From Phycisphaeraceae bacterium (lineage in GTDB: Bacteria; Planctomycetota; Phycisphaerae; Phycisphaerales; Phycisphaeraceae): a DNA stretch of 5,881 nucleotides. The position numbers and the translations under genes are program-made. The notes beneath the pieces were generated by a model. That model was not told the origin of the DNA and did not search any database. It saw only the letters and a program-made list of their open reading frames with translations. Position 1 is the first letter of the stretch. Every line of letters starts with the position of its first letter. Below, piece after piece: positions 5,881 to 5,881 of the stretch. The DNA lies in assembly GCA_028281215.1 (NCBI GenBank), contig JANQKH010000621.1, positions 1-5,881 of the forward strand, in the 5' to 3' direction.

Positions 5881-5881
5881 T

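Overview
The window reads as a chromosomal segment of a planctomycete-type bacterium, possibly from a metagenome assembly. GC content is moderately high and GC-ending codons are favoured. The strongest taxonomic hint is a Tat-exported DUF1501 protein, a family greatly expanded in Planctomycetes and relatives. There are no rRNA, tRNA, CRISPR or recognisable transposase genes.

Layout: (1) positions 2-556 hold the C-terminal nucleotide-binding domain of an ABC exporter half-transporter, cut off by the window start. (2) 557-764 is a spacer with an imperfect inverted-repeat element and a short 9-bp tandem repeat. (3) 765-2687 encodes a second, full-length ABC exporter half-transporter. Together the two have the split-site signature of heterodimeric exporters such as BmrC/BmrD and TM287/288: the first has Asp in place of the Walker B catalytic Glu but a canonical LSGGQ, and the second has the Glu but a degenerate LSTGQ. 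(4) 2688-2880 is a leader with a second, unrelated inverted repeat. (5) 2881-4275 encodes the DUF1501 protein. (6) 4276-4519 carries two consecutive nested-palindrome elements: a REPIN-like 24-bp inverted repeat and an 81-nt imperfect long hairpin. (7) 4520-5683 encodes an exported lactonase-type beta-propeller. (8) 5728-5880, on the minus strand, is the C-terminal end of a convergent gene that resembles a SIMPL/DUF541 protein.

The ABC genes form one functional unit, a predicted inner-membrane multidrug or lipid-type exporter. The DUF1501 and lactonase genes are both predicted to act outside the cytoplasm, but nothing here ties them to the transporter or to each other. The most unusual property is in the gaps: all three intergenic regions longer than 150 nt contain inverted repeats, four elements with four different sequences, and two of them are palindromic within each arm. 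These look like small non-autonomous repeats or structured RNAs. They are the best candidates for something undescribed, and a genome-wide copy search would settle their nature.
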